This document shows, piece after piece, positions 16,495 to 25,861 of a stretch of 64,000 nt of DNA. The stretch's first letter is position 1, and every line of letters starts with the position of its first letter. The position numbers and the translations under genes are program-made. The stretch is from Desulfovibrionaceae bacterium (GTDB taxonomy: Bacteria; Desulfobacterota; Desulfovibrionia; Desulfovibrionales; Desulfovibrionaceae). The stretch is from the NCBI GenBank assembly GCA_029008115.1, contig JAQXJC010000043.1, forward strand, positions 1-64,000, written 5' to 3'. Below the pieces are notes generated by a model that was not told where the DNA came from, searched no databases, and saw nothing but the letters and a program-made list of their open reading frames with translations.

Positions 16495-17427
16495 TCAGCG
16501 TCCGTACCACGCGGGGCATGCGTCCGGCACATCGGCCTGGCAGCCCTGCCACAGCCGGCGCGCGGCCAGCGCCCTGTGCACATCCGTGAGCAGGGGGCGC
16601 TTTTCCGCCGCCCAGGCGGGGGCCAGCAGCTCGCCGGGAGCCGGGTCGCCTGTAAGGCGGTGCATGACCATGCGCGAGGGAATGACGGGCAGGGCCGCGC
16701 AGAGCATGTCCACATATTCATCCCGCGAGATGGGGGCGTAGAGGCCGTCGCCGTACCAGCGGGCCAGCTCCGTATCCCGGCAGATGTAGACATTGTGCAG
16801 CTTGATTCCCGCCACAGGCAGGGACGCGGCCCAGAGTACGGACTCCTGAAAGTGCCGTTCATCCTCGCCGGGCAGGCCGGCCATGAGATGAACGCAGACC
16901 TTCAGGCCCCGTGCGGCGGCTTCCCGCACGGCATCCTCCCCCTGGCGGGCGCTGTGGTGGCGGTTGATGCGCGCCAGCGTCGCGTCATGCACGGTTTGCA
17001 GGCCCAGCTCCAGCCAGACTTCCGGCAGGGGCAGGGCGGCCAGCATGTCCAGCTTCCCGGCATCAAGGCAGTCCGGGCGCGTGCCTATGCTCAGGCCCAG
17101 ACAGTCCGGCAGGGCGGACACGTGTGCAAGCAGGGCGTGCAGGCGCCGGGCCGGGCCATAGGTGTTGGAGAATGACTGGATGTAGGCCATGAAGCCGCGG
17201 TCGGCGTCCGTGCGGACATACTTTTCGCGCCAGTATGCCCACTGCGCGGCAAAGTCCAGCCCGGCCATGCCGGAACCGGACCCCCGATCATTGCAGAAGA
17301 TGCAGCCCGTGCGGGCCAGCGTTCCGTCGCGGTTCGGGCAGGTTGAGCCTGCATCCAGCGGAATCTTCTGGATGCGGCGGCCGTGGCGGAGGCGAAAGTA
17401 GGTTCCAAGCGTATGCCAGAGCAGCAT
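16495..17427 (-). CDS. Radical SAM protein, YhcC/TIGR01212-like
   Basis: 310 residues from the ATG at 17427 (AAGGA eight bases upstream). The N-terminal I-P-L-D-A-G-S-T-C-P-N-R-D-G-T, then G-C-I-F-C-N-D, supplies the three radical-SAM cysteines of this family, which uses the unusual wider first spacing. It is followed by S-F-S-N-T-Y and V-W-L-E-L-G-L-Q-T. The family reductively cleaves SAM; the E. coli relative YhcC has no firmly assigned reaction. It is convergent with rpsA and divergent from mreB, with a 24-base palindrome between. Function beyond the family level is not assignable. Confidence 0.85.
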   Translation of the reverse strand: MLLWHTLGTYFRLRHGRRIQKIPLDAGSTCPNRDGTLARTGCIFCNDRGSGSGMAGLDFAAQWAYWREKYVRTDADRGFMAYIQSFSNTYGPARRLHALLAHVSALPDCLGLSIGTRPDCLDAGKLDMLAALPLPEVWLELGLQTVHDATLARINRHHSARQGEDAVREAAARGLKVCVHLMAGLPGEDERHFQESVLWAASLPVAGIKLHNVYICRDTELARWYGDGLYAPISRDEYVDMLCAALPVIPSRMVMHRLTGDPAPGELLAPAWAAEKRPLLTDVHRALAARRLWQGCQADVPDACPAWYGR

Positions 17428-17462
17428 GGGCGGCGTCCTTGGGAGGCGCGGGGGGCCGGACG

Positions 17463-17486
17463 GGGCAAAGATTTTGAACTTTGCCC
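17463..17486. promoter_or_regulatory. Perfect palindrome between radical SAM gene and mreB
   Basis: GGGCAAAG-N8-CTTTGCCC lies in the 160-base divergent gap. There is no T run, so it looks more like an operator or RNA hairpin than a terminator. Confidence 0.45.
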
Positions 17487-17575
17487 GCAGAGCATTGACT
17501 TGCGCGCGTTTTTGAAAGAACACAGTGAAAAAAAGTACCAGTGGCGGATTCATAGTAGCGGCCGCCGATGAGTGA

Positions 17576-18628
<1,053 letters not shown>

Positions 18629-18726
18629 GACGCCCGCCGCGTCCGGCCGCCAATGCTGGCGGCGTCCGACGGCCGGAGCCGTGCGGGGCGCCGCCGTAAC
18701 TGCCTCTGCAAAGGTGCCGTGATTCC

Positions 18727-19632
18727 GTGAATTTCCGCCGCATCCTTTCCCTTGCCATTGTGATGCTTTTTCTGTTCCTTGGGCTGTATTCGTGGAACCA
18801 GCGCACCAGGGCGCTGGACGATGTGGCATCCGAGGTGGGGCTTGAAGTGTTGCATATGGTATTCACGCCGCTGCATGACGCGCGCCGCCGCGTGGAGGCA
18901 TGGTGGCGCGACTACGTGCATCTGGTGGACGTGCAGCGGGAAAATGTCCGCCTGCGCGAGCGGGTGGAGCAGCTGGAGGCTGACCTGCTGCGCCGGGGCG
19001 AGGAGCGTGCCGAGCTGAAGCGCCTGCGCGAGCTGCTGGCGCTGCCGCTGAATGACGACTGGCAGGCCGTGGCCGCCACGGTGCTCACCGGGCGCATGGG
19101 GCCCAATGCCGTTCTGGAAAGCGTGACCGTCAATCGCGGCTATCTGGCCGGGGCGGTGCCCGGCACGCCTCTGCTGGCGCGGCGGGGACTGGTGGGCCGC
19201 ATTCTGCGGGCCAGCGCGCATACGGCCACGGTGCTTCTGCTGGTGGACCCCGGCTGCCGCGTGGCGGTTCGCGGGCAGCAGAGCCGCGCCACGGGCATTC
19301 TGGCCGGCCGGGGGGCGCAGCATGCGCTGGAGGTGCGCTTTGTGGATCGCACGCAGGGGCTGACGCCTGGTGAGCTGCTGGTGACTTCCGGGCTGGACGG
19401 GGCCTATCCGCGCGGCATTCCCGTGGCCCGGGTGCTCAGCGCCAAAGCCACGGAGTATTCCCAGTTCATGCAGGTGCGCGCCGTGCCGCTCGTGCAGATG
19501 CAGAACCTGGAAGACGTGCTGCTTCTGGAATACAAGGGCATCCTGCCGCCGGCTGAGCGCGTGTTTGAAGAGCCGGCGGAATCTCCCGACTCTCCTCTTA
19601 TCCAGGGCCCTGAGCCCGCCCCTGCCTCATGA
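18727..19632 (+). CDS. mreC: Rod shape-determining protein MreC
   Basis: 301 residues starting with GTG at 18727. A single N-terminal membrane segment (residues 7-22) is followed by a coiled coil (about 70-110, rich in R-L-R-E and Q-L-E-A) and a beta-rich periplasmic domain. The latter has G-L-V-G-R-I near 157 and L-L-V-T-S-G-L-D-G near 217, both typical of MreC. It bridges MreB/MreD and PBP2 in the elongasome. There are about 100 bases to mreB, and mreD overlaps by four bases (ATGA), showing translational coupling. Confidence 0.93.
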   Translation: MNFRRILSLAIVMLFLFLGLYSWNQRTRALDDVASEVGLEVLHMVFTPLHDARRRVEAWWRDYVHLVDVQRENVRLRERVEQLEADLLRRGEERAELKRLRELLALPLNDDWQAVAATVLTGRMGPNAVLESVTVNRGYLAGAVPGTPLLARRGLVGRILRASAHTATVLLLVDPGCRVAVRGQQSRATGILAGRGAQHALEVRFVDRTQGLTPGELLVTSGLDGAYPRGIPVARVLSAKATEYSQFMQVRAVPLVQMQNLEDVLLLEYKGILPPAERVFEEPAESPDSPLIQGPEPAPAS

Positions 19633-20096
19633 GCGCCTGGGCCGAATGCTGCTGGTGGAGCGTGTTCATCCCCGGAGCTCTGTGGGTGCAGAGCCTGGTG
19701 CCGGGGCTGGATGCGCTTCTGGTAGGCGTGCTTGTGCTGGCGCAGGAGCGCCGCTGGCGGCAGATGGCGTGCTTTCTGCCATTCTGCATTCTTGTGCAGG
19801 AAGGGGTGGGCACGCAGTCCTTTGGTGCGTCCATGCTGTGGTATGCCTGCGCGCTGCTGCTGTTCTCGCTGGGGCGCGGCTGGTTTGAAGGGCGGAGCTC
19901 CGTGCTGGTGCTGCTGGTGGCCTGCGCGCTGGCTCCCGTATCCGTGGGGCTGATGTCCATGCTGGCCTCATTGCAGCAGCTTGCCGTTGATCCGCATATC
20001 CTGCTGGGGCGCAGCATCGTGCAGATGTTCTTTTTGCCACCGGCATGGCTGCTGTCCATGCTGACGCGCCGGAGGATCGAGCGTGTTCAGGCGTAA
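19629..20096 (+). CDS. mreD: Rod shape-determining membrane protein MreD
   Basis: 155 residues, small and very hydrophobic, with five or so membrane segments across nearly the whole length, as expected of MreD. Sequence conservation in this family is weak, so the call rests mainly on size, hydropathy and position between mreC and mrdA. The start overlaps the mreC stop; the end overlaps the mrdA start by 14 bases. Confidence 0.85.
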   Translation: MSAWAECCWWSVFIPGALWVQSLVPGLDALLVGVLVLAQERRWRQMACFLPFCILVQEGVGTQSFGASMLWYACALLLFSLGRGWFEGRSSVLVLLVACALAPVSVGLMSMLASLQQLAVDPHILLGRSIVQMFFLPPAWLLSMLTRRRIERVQA

Positions 20097-21954
20097 GCGG
20101 CGGAACGAGGGGAAGGAAGCAGAACGTACCTGGCGCGCCTGGCTGGAAATTCCCGTGGAGGGCGAGGCCTACCAGCCTCCGGCCCACGGGGTGATCCTGC
20201 TTCAGGTGCTGATTGTCCTGCTGTTTTTTCTCTTTGTCCTGCGCTTCTGGTATCTTCAGGTGCACATGGGTGCGGATATGTCCCGCCAGGCTCTGGCCAA
20301 CAGGCTGCGCTATGAGCAGATATACGCCCCGCGCGGCCGCATTCTGGATACCAACGGCCTGCCGCTGGCGGACAACCGCATTGCCTTTGGCCTTTCTCTG
20401 GTGCGTGAAGACTGCCATGACATCCCCGCCACGCTGGCCCAGGTCGCGGCCTGGACGGGCATTCCCCTGGACAAGCTGCGGGATCGCTTCCAGCATGACC
20501 GCCAGCGTACACGCCCTTTCGAGCCCATCCTGCTGACCTCCGACATGGACTTTGCGCTGGCCTCCCGCGTAGAGGCGGAGCTGGTGTTCTGGCCCGGGCT
20601 GGAAATCGTGGTGCGCTCCAAGCGCTGGTATCCTGAAAAGGAGCTGTTCGCGCACGTGCTGGGCTATGTGGCCGAAGCGAATGAAAAGGAGCTGGACGCC
20701 GATCCGGAGCTTGCCCTGGGCGATCTGGTGGGCAAGCAGGGGCTGGAATACAGCTATGAGAAGCTGCTGCGCGGGCAGAAGGGACGCTACCGTCTGGAAG
20801 TGGATGCGCTGGGGCGTTCGCTGGACAGGATTCTGGAAGAAGTGCCGCGCAATGGGCAGGAAATCCGTCTGACGCTGGATCGGGATTTGCAAAAGGCCGC
20901 GTGGGACGCCATGAACGGCGAGGCCGGCGCGGTCATCGTCATGGAGCCGGACACGGGCAAGCTCCGCGCTCTGGTCACCTCGCCAGCCTATGACAACAAT
21001 CTCTTTGCCGCCGGCATTTCGCACAGGGATTGGCAGGAACTGCGTGAAAACAAGCGCTTTCCCCTGCAGAACCGAGCCATCCAGAGCACCTATCCCCCCG
21101 GCTCCGTCTGGAAGCTGATGATGGCCGCCATGTTTCTGGAAAATGGCGTCAAACCGTGGGAGAGCGCCTATTGCGGCGGCCAGATGAAGCTGGGCAACCA
21201 TGTTTTTCGCTGCTGGCGCAGCGGCGGTCACGGGCAGGTGGACATGATGCGGAGCATCATCCATTCCTGCGATGTCTATTACTATCACTTTGCGGAAAAG
21301 CTGGGCGTGGACAGGATGGCCCGCTTTGCGGAGCAGTCCGGCTTTGGCAGGCCCACAGGCATTGATCTGCCCCACGAAAAGGGCGGGGTGGTGCCCTCGC
21401 GCGAATGGAAAATGCGCCGCTATGGCAAGGCCTGGCTCAAGGGGGAGACCATTAACGCATCCATCGGGCAGGGCTATACGCTGGTGACGCCCTTGCAGAT
21501 GGCGGTGAACGTGGCTTCCTTCCTCAACGGAGGCAAGGTGCTGAAGCCGCTGCTGCGGGAGGACGAGCCTGTGGAAGTGCGCGGCACGGTAGCGGCACGG
21601 CCGGAGACCTTCCGTTTTGTGCTGGATGCCATGAAGGTCACGGCCAGCGTGGGAACCTGCAAGGTTGTGGCGCGCAAGGATGCCGAGATGGGCGGCAAGA
21701 CTGGGACGGCACAGGTGGTCAAGCTGCGCATGGCCGGCCAGCGCCGTCTGAAGACGCACGAGCTGCCCTGGGAGCAGCGCGATCACGCCTGGGTGGCTAC
21801 CTGGGGACGCAAGAACGGCAAGAGCTATGTCGTCATTGTCATGGTGGAGCATGGCGGCGGAGGCGGCACGGCTGCCGGCCCGGTGGCCAGAAAGGTCTAT
21901 GACCATCTTTTCGGCCCCGTGGGCGGGAACGGGCAGAAAACGACGCAGCGCTAG
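20083..21954 (+). CDS. mrdA: Penicillin-binding protein 2 (elongasome transpeptidase)
   Basis: 623 residues from a GTG at 20083. One membrane anchor (about 38-58) is followed by the PBP dimerisation region and the transpeptidase domain. Active-site motifs are seen: S-V-W-K with the nucleophilic serine near 340, S-C-D near 395 and K-T-G-T-A near 539. The order matches class B PBPs of the PBP2 type, which cross-link lateral-wall peptidoglycan with RodA. It ends in a basic tail. The adjacent rodA gene supplies the glycosyltransferase partner, 45 bases downstream. Confidence 0.95.
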   Translation: MFRRKRRNEGKEAERTWRAWLEIPVEGEAYQPPAHGVILLQVLIVLLFFLFVLRFWYLQVHMGADMSRQALANRLRYEQIYAPRGRILDTNGLPLADNRIAFGLSLVREDCHDIPATLAQVAAWTGIPLDKLRDRFQHDRQRTRPFEPILLTSDMDFALASRVEAELVFWPGLEIVVRSKRWYPEKELFAHVLGYVAEANEKELDADPELALGDLVGKQGLEYSYEKLLRGQKGRYRLEVDALGRSLDRILEEVPRNGQEIRLTLDRDLQKAAWDAMNGEAGAVIVMEPDTGKLRALVTSPAYDNNLFAAGISHRDWQELRENKRFPLQNRAIQSTYPPGSVWKLMMAAMFLENGVKPWESAYCGGQMKLGNHVFRCWRSGGHGQVDMMRSIIHSCDVYYYHFAEKLGVDRMARFAEQSGFGRPTGIDLPHEKGGVVPSREWKMRRYGKAWLKGETINASIGQGYTLVTPLQMAVNVASFLNGGKVLKPLLREDEPVEVRGTVAARPETFRFVLDAMKVTASVGTCKVVARKDAEMGGKTGTAQVVKLRMAGQRRLKTHELPWEQRDHAWVATWGRKNGKSYVVIVMVEHGGGGGTAAGPVARKVYDHLFGPVGGNGQKTTQR

Positions 21955-21999
21955 CCCGCGCTCGGCAGTGCGGAGCGGCGGAAGCATCGGGGGCGGAAT

Positions 22000-23106
22000 A
22001 TGGAAAAGCGTCTGTTGAGCTACATGAACTGGGGGCTGCTGCTGACCATGTGCGGGCTGTTCCTGGTGGGCGTGGGCAATCTCTATTCCGCAAGCGGCAT
22101 GCGCATGGAGGGCGGGCTGGCCTTCACGGACTATTACGAGAAGCAGCTTGTCTGGGGACTGCTGGGGCTAGGCGTCATGCTGGTGACCATGAGTTTTGAT
22201 TACCGCCGCCTGCGCAATCTGGCATGGCCCTTCTTCCTCGTCACGCTGGTGCTGCTGGTGCTGGTGCCGCTCATTGGCAAGAAGGTCTACGGCGCGCAGC
22301 GCTGGATTTCGCTGGGATTCATGAATATTCAGCCCAGCGAGTTTGCCAAGATTGCCGTGCTGCTGCTGGGGGCGCACCTGCTGGCGCGCGACGGGCAGGC
22401 GCTGGACTGGAAGAACTTTTTCCGCGTGCTGGCTGTGGGGCTGGCGCCTGGCGCGCTGATCATCCGCCAGCCGGACCTGGGCACCACGCTGAATATCCTC
22501 CTCCTGCTGGGCGGCATGATTCTCTTTCACGGCGTGCGCGGCTATGTGTTCAAGACCTGCCTGCTGGGCCTGCCCTGCTGCGCGGCCTTCATGTGGTTCG
22601 TGGGCATGCGCGACTACCAGCGGCAGCGCGTGCTCACCTTTCTGAACCCCGGGGACGACCCGCGCGGCGCGGGCTATCACATTCTCCAGTCCCGCATTGC
22701 CATTGGATCAGGAGAAATCTGGGGCAAGGGCTTTCAGGAAGGGACGCAAAGTCAGCTCCGCTTTCTGCCGGAGAAGCATTCGGACTTTGCCGTGGCCGTG
22801 TTTGGCGAGGAATGGGGCTTTGCCGGATGCGTGGCCCTGACGGCGCTGTTCTGCCTCTTTCTCATGTCCATCTTCATGACAGTAGTGCAGGCCAAGGATC
22901 GGTTCGGCAGCACGCTGTGCGTGGGCGTCTTCTTCTATTTCTTCTGGCAGATATTGATCAATATGGGCATGGTGACCGGCCTGATGCCGGTGGTGGGCAT
23001 TCCGCTGCCCTTCATCAGCTACGGCGGCAGCGCCATGGTGGTGAACTTCGCCCTGCTGGGCGTGGTGCTGAACGTGAGCATGCGCCGCTTCATGTTCAAG
23101 GGCTGA
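22000..23106 (+). CDS. rodA: Peptidoglycan glycosyltransferase RodA
   Basis: 368 residues of the SEDS family (FtsW/RodA/SpoVE), with about ten membrane segments. Signatures include K-K-V-Y-G-A-Q-R-W-I near 88, I-Q-P-S-E-F-A-K near 110, R-Q-P-D-L-G-T near 155, and the C-terminal P-L-P-F-I-S-Y-G-G-S. It polymerises lipid II for cell elongation with PBP2. The last 132 bases of the coding sequence before the stop are duplicated exactly at 25627-25758. The gene is complete and its stop is TGA, whereas the duplicate has TAA, so its 3' end may have been replaced when the neighbouring cassette arrived. Confidence 0.95.
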   Translation: MEKRLLSYMNWGLLLTMCGLFLVGVGNLYSASGMRMEGGLAFTDYYEKQLVWGLLGLGVMLVTMSFDYRRLRNLAWPFFLVTLVLLVLVPLIGKKVYGAQRWISLGFMNIQPSEFAKIAVLLLGAHLLARDGQALDWKNFFRVLAVGLAPGALIIRQPDLGTTLNILLLLGGMILFHGVRGYVFKTCLLGLPCCAAFMWFVGMRDYQRQRVLTFLNPGDDPRGAGYHILQSRIAIGSGEIWGKGFQEGTQSQLRFLPEKHSDFAVAVFGEEWGFAGCVALTALFCLFLMSIFMTVVQAKDRFGSTLCVGVFFYFFWQILINMGMVTGLMPVVGIPLPFISYGGSAMVVNFALLGVVLNVSMRRFMFKG

Positions 23107-23119
23107 GCTCCCGGGGGGG
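22973..23119 (+). repeat. Direct repeat, left copy (rodA 3' end)
   Basis: Bases 22973-23104 are identical to 25627-25758. Similarity continues through the stop codon (TGA here, TAA there) and the following gctcccg, with two differences in about 147 bases. This copy completes rodA and borders the AT-rich cassette. Confidence 0.95.
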
Positions 23120-23130
23120 GAAGTTGACCT

Positions 23131-23159
23131 TTGACTTGTATAGGCGTTTCAAGTAATTC
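23131..23159 (+). promoter_or_regulatory. Promoter of the cassette gene
   Basis: TTGACT (23131-23136), a 17-base spacer and TAATTC (23154-23159). The ATG follows 22 bases later with AGGAGG at 23166-23171. Confidence 0.6.
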
Positions 23160-23180
23160 CTTAACAGGAGGTTTTTAAAA

Positions 23181-23435
<255 letters not shown>

Positions 23436-23538
23436 TATTCTCTTCTATAGTATAGTTTTTGTTATATGTTGTTATCTTGGTGTAATAGTTGCATATTATT
23501 TACAGTTTGGTAAAATTGAAAATGAGCAAATTGGTGCA

Positions 23539-25572
23539 GTGCTGCAAACTAATTTGCATGAAATAAAAGAAAATTTTCAGATATATATAGGTGTAAAAGG
23601 TGTTCTATTTGCGCTTTTGTTCATCATAGCTACTATTTCCCCGGTATTTTTGAAGAAAAATTGGTTGGAACGTGTGACAACTTATTTTTCAAGATTTGGA
23701 TATGTAAGATATGTTATTCTACTTCCAGCAGGTTATGTTATAGTATTTTTTATTAACGCTGCTCTTAACTATGGTTTTTATAATGTTATTGTAAAATTTT
23801 TACCGAATACATATTCTGCATATAAAACAGTTCATGATTATCAGAATAAATTACAGTTACGGCAGCAGGCTGCTCTTGTGCAGCGAGATGAGATGAAAAA
23901 TCTCACAGTAATCTTGGTTATCGGGGAATCAGCAACATCAGCACATATGAGTGCATATGGATACTATCGAAAAACAACTCCATGGATGGAGCAGGCTGTT
24001 CAGCGCGGTGAATCTATCTTATTTTCCCGTGCGTTTTCAGCACATAGTCATACATCATTTACAGTACCACTCATGATAAGTACATGTAGCCAATATCAGG
24101 CAGGTGATATTGCTGATGCTCCAACGATAGTAAATCTTTTTTCATCTAAAGGGTATGGAACATGGTGGATTTCAAATCAGGAACGTCAGGGCATTTTTAC
24201 AAATTTTATTAGTGTATTAGGAGAAGAGGCACAGCATGTATTTTTTTCTGGCAATACAGAATCAAGGCAGACCAGATATGATGAGGTATTACTGCCAAAG
24301 ATTGAAGAAAGTGTAAAAACTGCCCAGCAGGGAAAATTGATTGTTGTACATTTTATGGGAAGTCATGGAAGATATGCAGATCGTTATCCGGAAACATTCC
24401 AGCCTCAACTGGGTGAGCTCGTTCCAGGTCTGTGGGGAATCCATGAGAAAAATAAGCAGGACGAAATTCATACATATGATATAAGTATTGCATACACAGA
24501 TACATTACTTCAAAAAATTACGAGAATATTGCCTCAGGATCAAAATATTGTACTCATTTATGTTGGTGATCATGGGGAAGATGTTGTCGGAAGCTATTAT
24601 CATGATTCAGCAAGACAGCTGCGCCATGACATGTTTTCAATTCCTTTCATGATATGGGGAACACAATATTTCCGTAAACATAATAAAGAATTGTGGGATA
24701 GTATCGAAAAAATAAAGGATTTATATATTACAAATGATCGTGTATCTGATATTATCAAAATGATAGAATCTGAAACTTGTAATTTTGATTCTCTTGTAAT
24801 GAAAGATGCTGGTGATATTCCAATCCGTAATGGTGAATATTCTGTATCAGATATTACCTGTTACAAGGTGGCGGAAAATGTTAATCGGCTGAAAAAATTG
24901 ACTAAAAAGCACTTTCTTCTTCACCGTACAGATACCTTGGAAAAGGCGGCGATCGCTCAACGGTCTGGTTTTGATGGGGTCGAGATTGATGTCGTCTTTG
25001 ATCCAAAAAAGAATATGCTCATGGTTGGGCATGATAGCTCAGTTATGAGTGGGCTGTCATTAGAAATATTCTTGTCCTCAATGAAGAAATGGGATTACAG
25101 CCGTCTATGGCTGGATATAAAAAATTGTAATAGTGAGTATGCGGGTGCCATTTTTTCAGAATTAGATCGCCTTAACTCAGTATACAATTTTAAAATGAAA
25201 TCTATTATTGAAACTGGTTATCCTGGTGTGTACATTGAAAAATATAAAAATAATGGATGGTTTATATCTTATTATGCGCCTACACCTAGAAATGGTAGCA
25301 CAACAGAAAGTAAACAGATATGCCAGGCTATAGAAACAGCTCGCGAACAGTATATACCTTCTGGTATCTCTTTTGATATTGCGACATATGAACAAGCTAA
25401 TGCACAATGTCCGAAGGTATTTAGTAAAATACCATTAAATACGTGGGCAATACGTGTCTCTGATATTGCATCTAAAAATTCTATTACATCTACATTGCTT
25501 CGACATAATTTGATGGCGGAGCCATCCCTGGACTGCATTTTGTTGTCTATGGAGACTGATGCGAACTTATAA
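23539..25572 (+). CDS. Main part of a phosphoethanolamine-transferase-like enzyme with C-terminal GDPD-like domain (out of frame with its start)
   Basis: The open frame really begins in the GA tract; the GTG at 23539 lacks a ribosome binding site. Order: further membrane helices, then a periplasmic sulfatase-fold domain like EptA/CptA. The latter has V-I-G-E-S-A-T-S near residue 127 (metal-binding Glu), H-T-S-F-T-V-P near 170 (likely nucleophile Thr/Ser), M-G-S-H-G-R-Y near 273 and V-G-D-H-G-E-D near 340. From about 460 a second domain reads H-R-T-D, G-V-E-I-D-V and V-G-H-D, the metal/active-site pattern of glycerophosphodiester phosphodiesterases. It would move phosphoethanolamine (or a similar group) from a phospholipid to a surface glycan. 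The role of the second domain is inferred only. Confidence 0.8.
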   Translation: MLQTNLHEIKENFQIYIGVKGVLFALLFIIATISPVFLKKNWLERVTTYFSRFGYVRYVILLPAGYVIVFFINAALNYGFYNVIVKFLPNTYSAYKTVHDYQNKLQLRQQAALVQRDEMKNLTVILVIGESATSAHMSAYGYYRKTTPWMEQAVQRGESILFSRAFSAHSHTSFTVPLMISTCSQYQAGDIADAPTIVNLFSSKGYGTWWISNQERQGIFTNFISVLGEEAQHVFFSGNTESRQTRYDEVLLPKIEESVKTAQQGKLIVVHFMGSHGRYADRYPETFQPQLGELVPGLWGIHEKNKQDEIHTYDISIAYTDTLLQKITRILPQDQNIVLIYVGDHGEDVVGSYYHDSARQLRHDMFSIPFMIWGTQYFRKHNKELWDSIEKIKDLYITNDRVSDIIKMIESETCNFDSLVMKDAGDIPIRNGEYSVSDITCYKVAENVNRLKKLTKKHFLLHRTDTLEKAAIAQRSGFDGVEIDVVFDPKKNMLMVGHDSSVMSGLSLEIFLSSMKKWDYSRLWLDIKNCNSEYAGAIFSELDRLNSVYNFKMKSIIETGYPGVYIEKYKNNGWFISYYAPTPRNGSTTESKQICQAIETAREQYIPSGISFDIATYEQANAQCPKVFSKIPLNTWAIRVSDIASKNSITSTLLRHNLMAEPSLDCILLSMETDANL

Positions 25573-25626
25573 AAAATATTATTAATAAGTTCATAGATTA
25601 TGCGGCTGAGGAAAATGGCAGCGGTA

Positions 25627-25773
25627 TGACCGGCCTGATGCCGGTGGTGGGCATTCCGCTGCCCTTCATCAGCTACGGCGGCAGCGCCATGGTGGTGAAC
25701 TTCGCCCTGCTGGGCGTGGTGCTGAACGTGAGCATGCGCCGCTTCATGTTCAAGGGCTAAGCTCCCGAGGGGG
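25627..25773 (+). repeat. Direct repeat, right copy (rodA 3' end remnant)
   Basis: A second copy of the rodA 3' end with stop TAA, not attached to any start. Its downstream flank runs straight into the promoter of the diguanylate cyclase gene, so this copy probably marks the original chromosomal rodA end. Confidence 0.95.
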
Positions 25774-25803
25774 CACGCGATCAATTCGTATTGCGTCTCA
25801 TTC

Positions 25804-25834
25804 TTGACACCTGCATATCCCCTGTGATTAGATA
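25804..25834 (+). promoter_or_regulatory. Promoter of the GGDEF gene
   Basis: A consensus TTGACA at 25804-25809 is followed by an AT-rich -10 area (GATTAGATA, 25826-25834), with an upstream TG that could give an extended -10. The ATG is 28 bases downstream. Confidence 0.5.
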
Positions 25835-25861
25835 CGCCTACGTTAGTGCGAGGCATGGGAT

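Noticed and set aside
14684-16552. A 622-aa minus-strand frame opposite rpsA
   Set aside because: Shadow of the six S1 repeats; its own repetitiveness simply mirrors them.
25627-25760. A second, shorter rodA-like gene
   Set aside because: It has no start codon context and no upstream coding. It is only the duplicated last 44 codons of rodA.
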